21,344 bases of DNA. Source: Saccoglossus kowalevskii. Lineage: Eukaryota > Hemichordata > Enteropneusta > Harrimaniidae. A model generated the notes under the pieces. That model did not search any database. It had not been told where the DNA came from and saw nothing but the letters and a program-made list of their open reading frames with translations. Positions 20,034 through 21,344 of the stretch are shown here, in pieces. The stretch lies in assembly GCF_000003605.2 (NCBI RefSeq), contig NW_003132902.1:10491-31834 (forward strand), in the 5' to 3' direction. Position 1 is the first letter of the stretch. The number at the start of each line of letters is the position of its first letter. The translations under genes and the position numbers were made by a program.

Positions 20034-21344
20034 CGTCTCTATTAATTAGGTTGAACAATCCCAAACAATTAATACTTACTTGGTTTGTTTGTTTTTTTCG
20101 GATGTCACCACACTTGCCGAGTAGTCGCGTGTCACCGTTTAGTTGCCTTTACTTGGGACTCAGGGCTAAGGGACACATTAACACTCTTATTGGTGTATGT
20201 ACTAGCTCAGCTATTAATTGAATTATCTCGCCTCATATATATAAAGCCATGTAAGTCTTATAAGTGAATTAAAAAAAATCTATCAGAATACAGCTGGACT
20301 TACTACTGTACGAAAGGTGTCCGCTCATATCGGGCTACTGACGCATATATCACCATGGAAACATGATATATTATAATCCTACCCCAGTGGAAACGGTGAC
20401 GCGTGCCAAACAAACCGTGCGCGCCTTCCATATGCTGCACGAATGCGTGCTTGGCATCGAGGCTTCAATGCCTATATATCTATTGTTAATATCACTTTGA
20501 TACACATGTAATGCGAATGTAAGCTTCAATCGTGGCGACCAATTGCTTGTCGACATTATCCCTGCTTGCCTCCGTAATTCCACTCGTTCTTTACACACAA
20601 TAACAGCAGGTGAAAGGTCAACATTGTAATTACTTTTTGATAGTAACAACAACGTGCTAGAAAAGCAAGATATATTTCCCTAAATAAAACGACATAATTA
20701 TGTTTTCATCGAAGCAGTTAGTTCATTGCAATACGTGCTTCGAATAAAAACACTCACAGATGCAACCAGTTCGACCAGGCCCGTTTCGAATTCATGTAAA
20801 ACCTAGGATAAAGGAATACATTAGTCTTGGTTGTCAATGTGATTATCGAATTCAAGCTTAGATTTGCCAGTGACAAACATAATTAAACAATACGTAGTTA
20901 ATTTAGGAGAATGTTCCACAACGGCTGGTTAGTTAAAACGCCGAAATTAACGAGTTATTGGCTTTTAGTTTAACTTCTACCGTGACGGAGAACTGTTTCA
21001 ATAAATGGTTCAATGTTTAAACTTGTCAACTAGCAAAATGACCTACTCCATATTATAATCCAGCGCAGACAAATCACACGGATTGATTCAAAATAAGATG
21101 ACATTAGTGTTATTAAACAAAACATAAGTCATACATCGATAAACAGCTTAAGTATATGTTATTGTACGCACAGCTAGGGGGCCGTGATGGAACTAATCGT
21201 GATGATCTATGTGGGCCTAATCCTACTTAGCAGATCATGTTTAATTGCTACCAAATATGTAACTGCAATCTGATTACCAAACCAAATGGCTTTTTAATTA
21301 TTACTGATGGCGTCCTAGCCAAGAAATCGAATTAGTTTCTTTTT
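20034..21344. other. Unique sequence to the window end, nothing recognised
   Basis: A minus-strand frame at 20371-20652 starts with TTG and has no recognised family; it covers a patch with several CG dinucleotides (20397-20460). A TATATATAAAG string at 20236-20246 is followed only by ATG-TAA. I see no RNA gene, long repeat or element end. Confidence 0.5.

Noticed and set aside
20236-20246. TATATATAAAG as a promoter
   Set aside because: The nearest downstream ATG is followed at once by TAA, and no start-site motif or ORF supports it.

Overview
The window looks like non-coding nuclear DNA from a eukaryote, most plausibly an invertebrate animal. It is AT-rich and full of stop codons in all six frames. 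It has no operon-like gene packing, no recognisable conserved protein domain, and no rRNA or tRNA gene that I can see. CpG is not obviously depleted. I cannot name the organism from sequence alone.

Layout. Positions 1-4880 are unique AT-rich sequence with short chance-length ORFs, one AT-rich hairpin (2760-2800) and one A-rich tract (2493-2530). Positions 4883-7836 hold the dominant feature: about 140 tandem copies of a 21-bp monomer. The register is almost perfect, and higher-order blocks are built from 6, 7, 16, 21 and 22 monomers. One frame of the array is stop-free for 919 codons (5181-7937, TGA at 7938-7940), although it has no ordinary ATG start. Positions 7837-10562 are unique sequence with one possible outlying copy (9131-9205) of the next repeat. 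Positions 10563-10775 are a small second minisatellite whose six units each carry a fused acceptor/donor-like AG|GTAA. Positions 10776-14642 are unique sequence with a C-rich, strand-asymmetric patch (12941-13080) and a TATA-like element (13306-13314) upstream of a short ORF. Positions 14643-14775 are a degenerate tetranucleotide microsatellite of the GAAT type. Positions 14776-21344 are unique sequence with an 18-bp perfect palindrome (15310-15327) and a few short ATG-initiated ORFs. Two of these (15005-15229 + and 19743-20033 -) have good start contexts but no recognised family.

No set of genes here can be said to work together. The most interesting material is the 21-bp satellite: its length equals two helical turns, seven units make 147 bp, it has a nested higher-order structure, and it contains a long open frame. 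The AG|GT minisatellite is second. Everything said about function is inference. The ORFs listed as CDS are low-confidence candidates, because ORFs of 60-110 codons are expected by chance in 21 kb of sequence like this.
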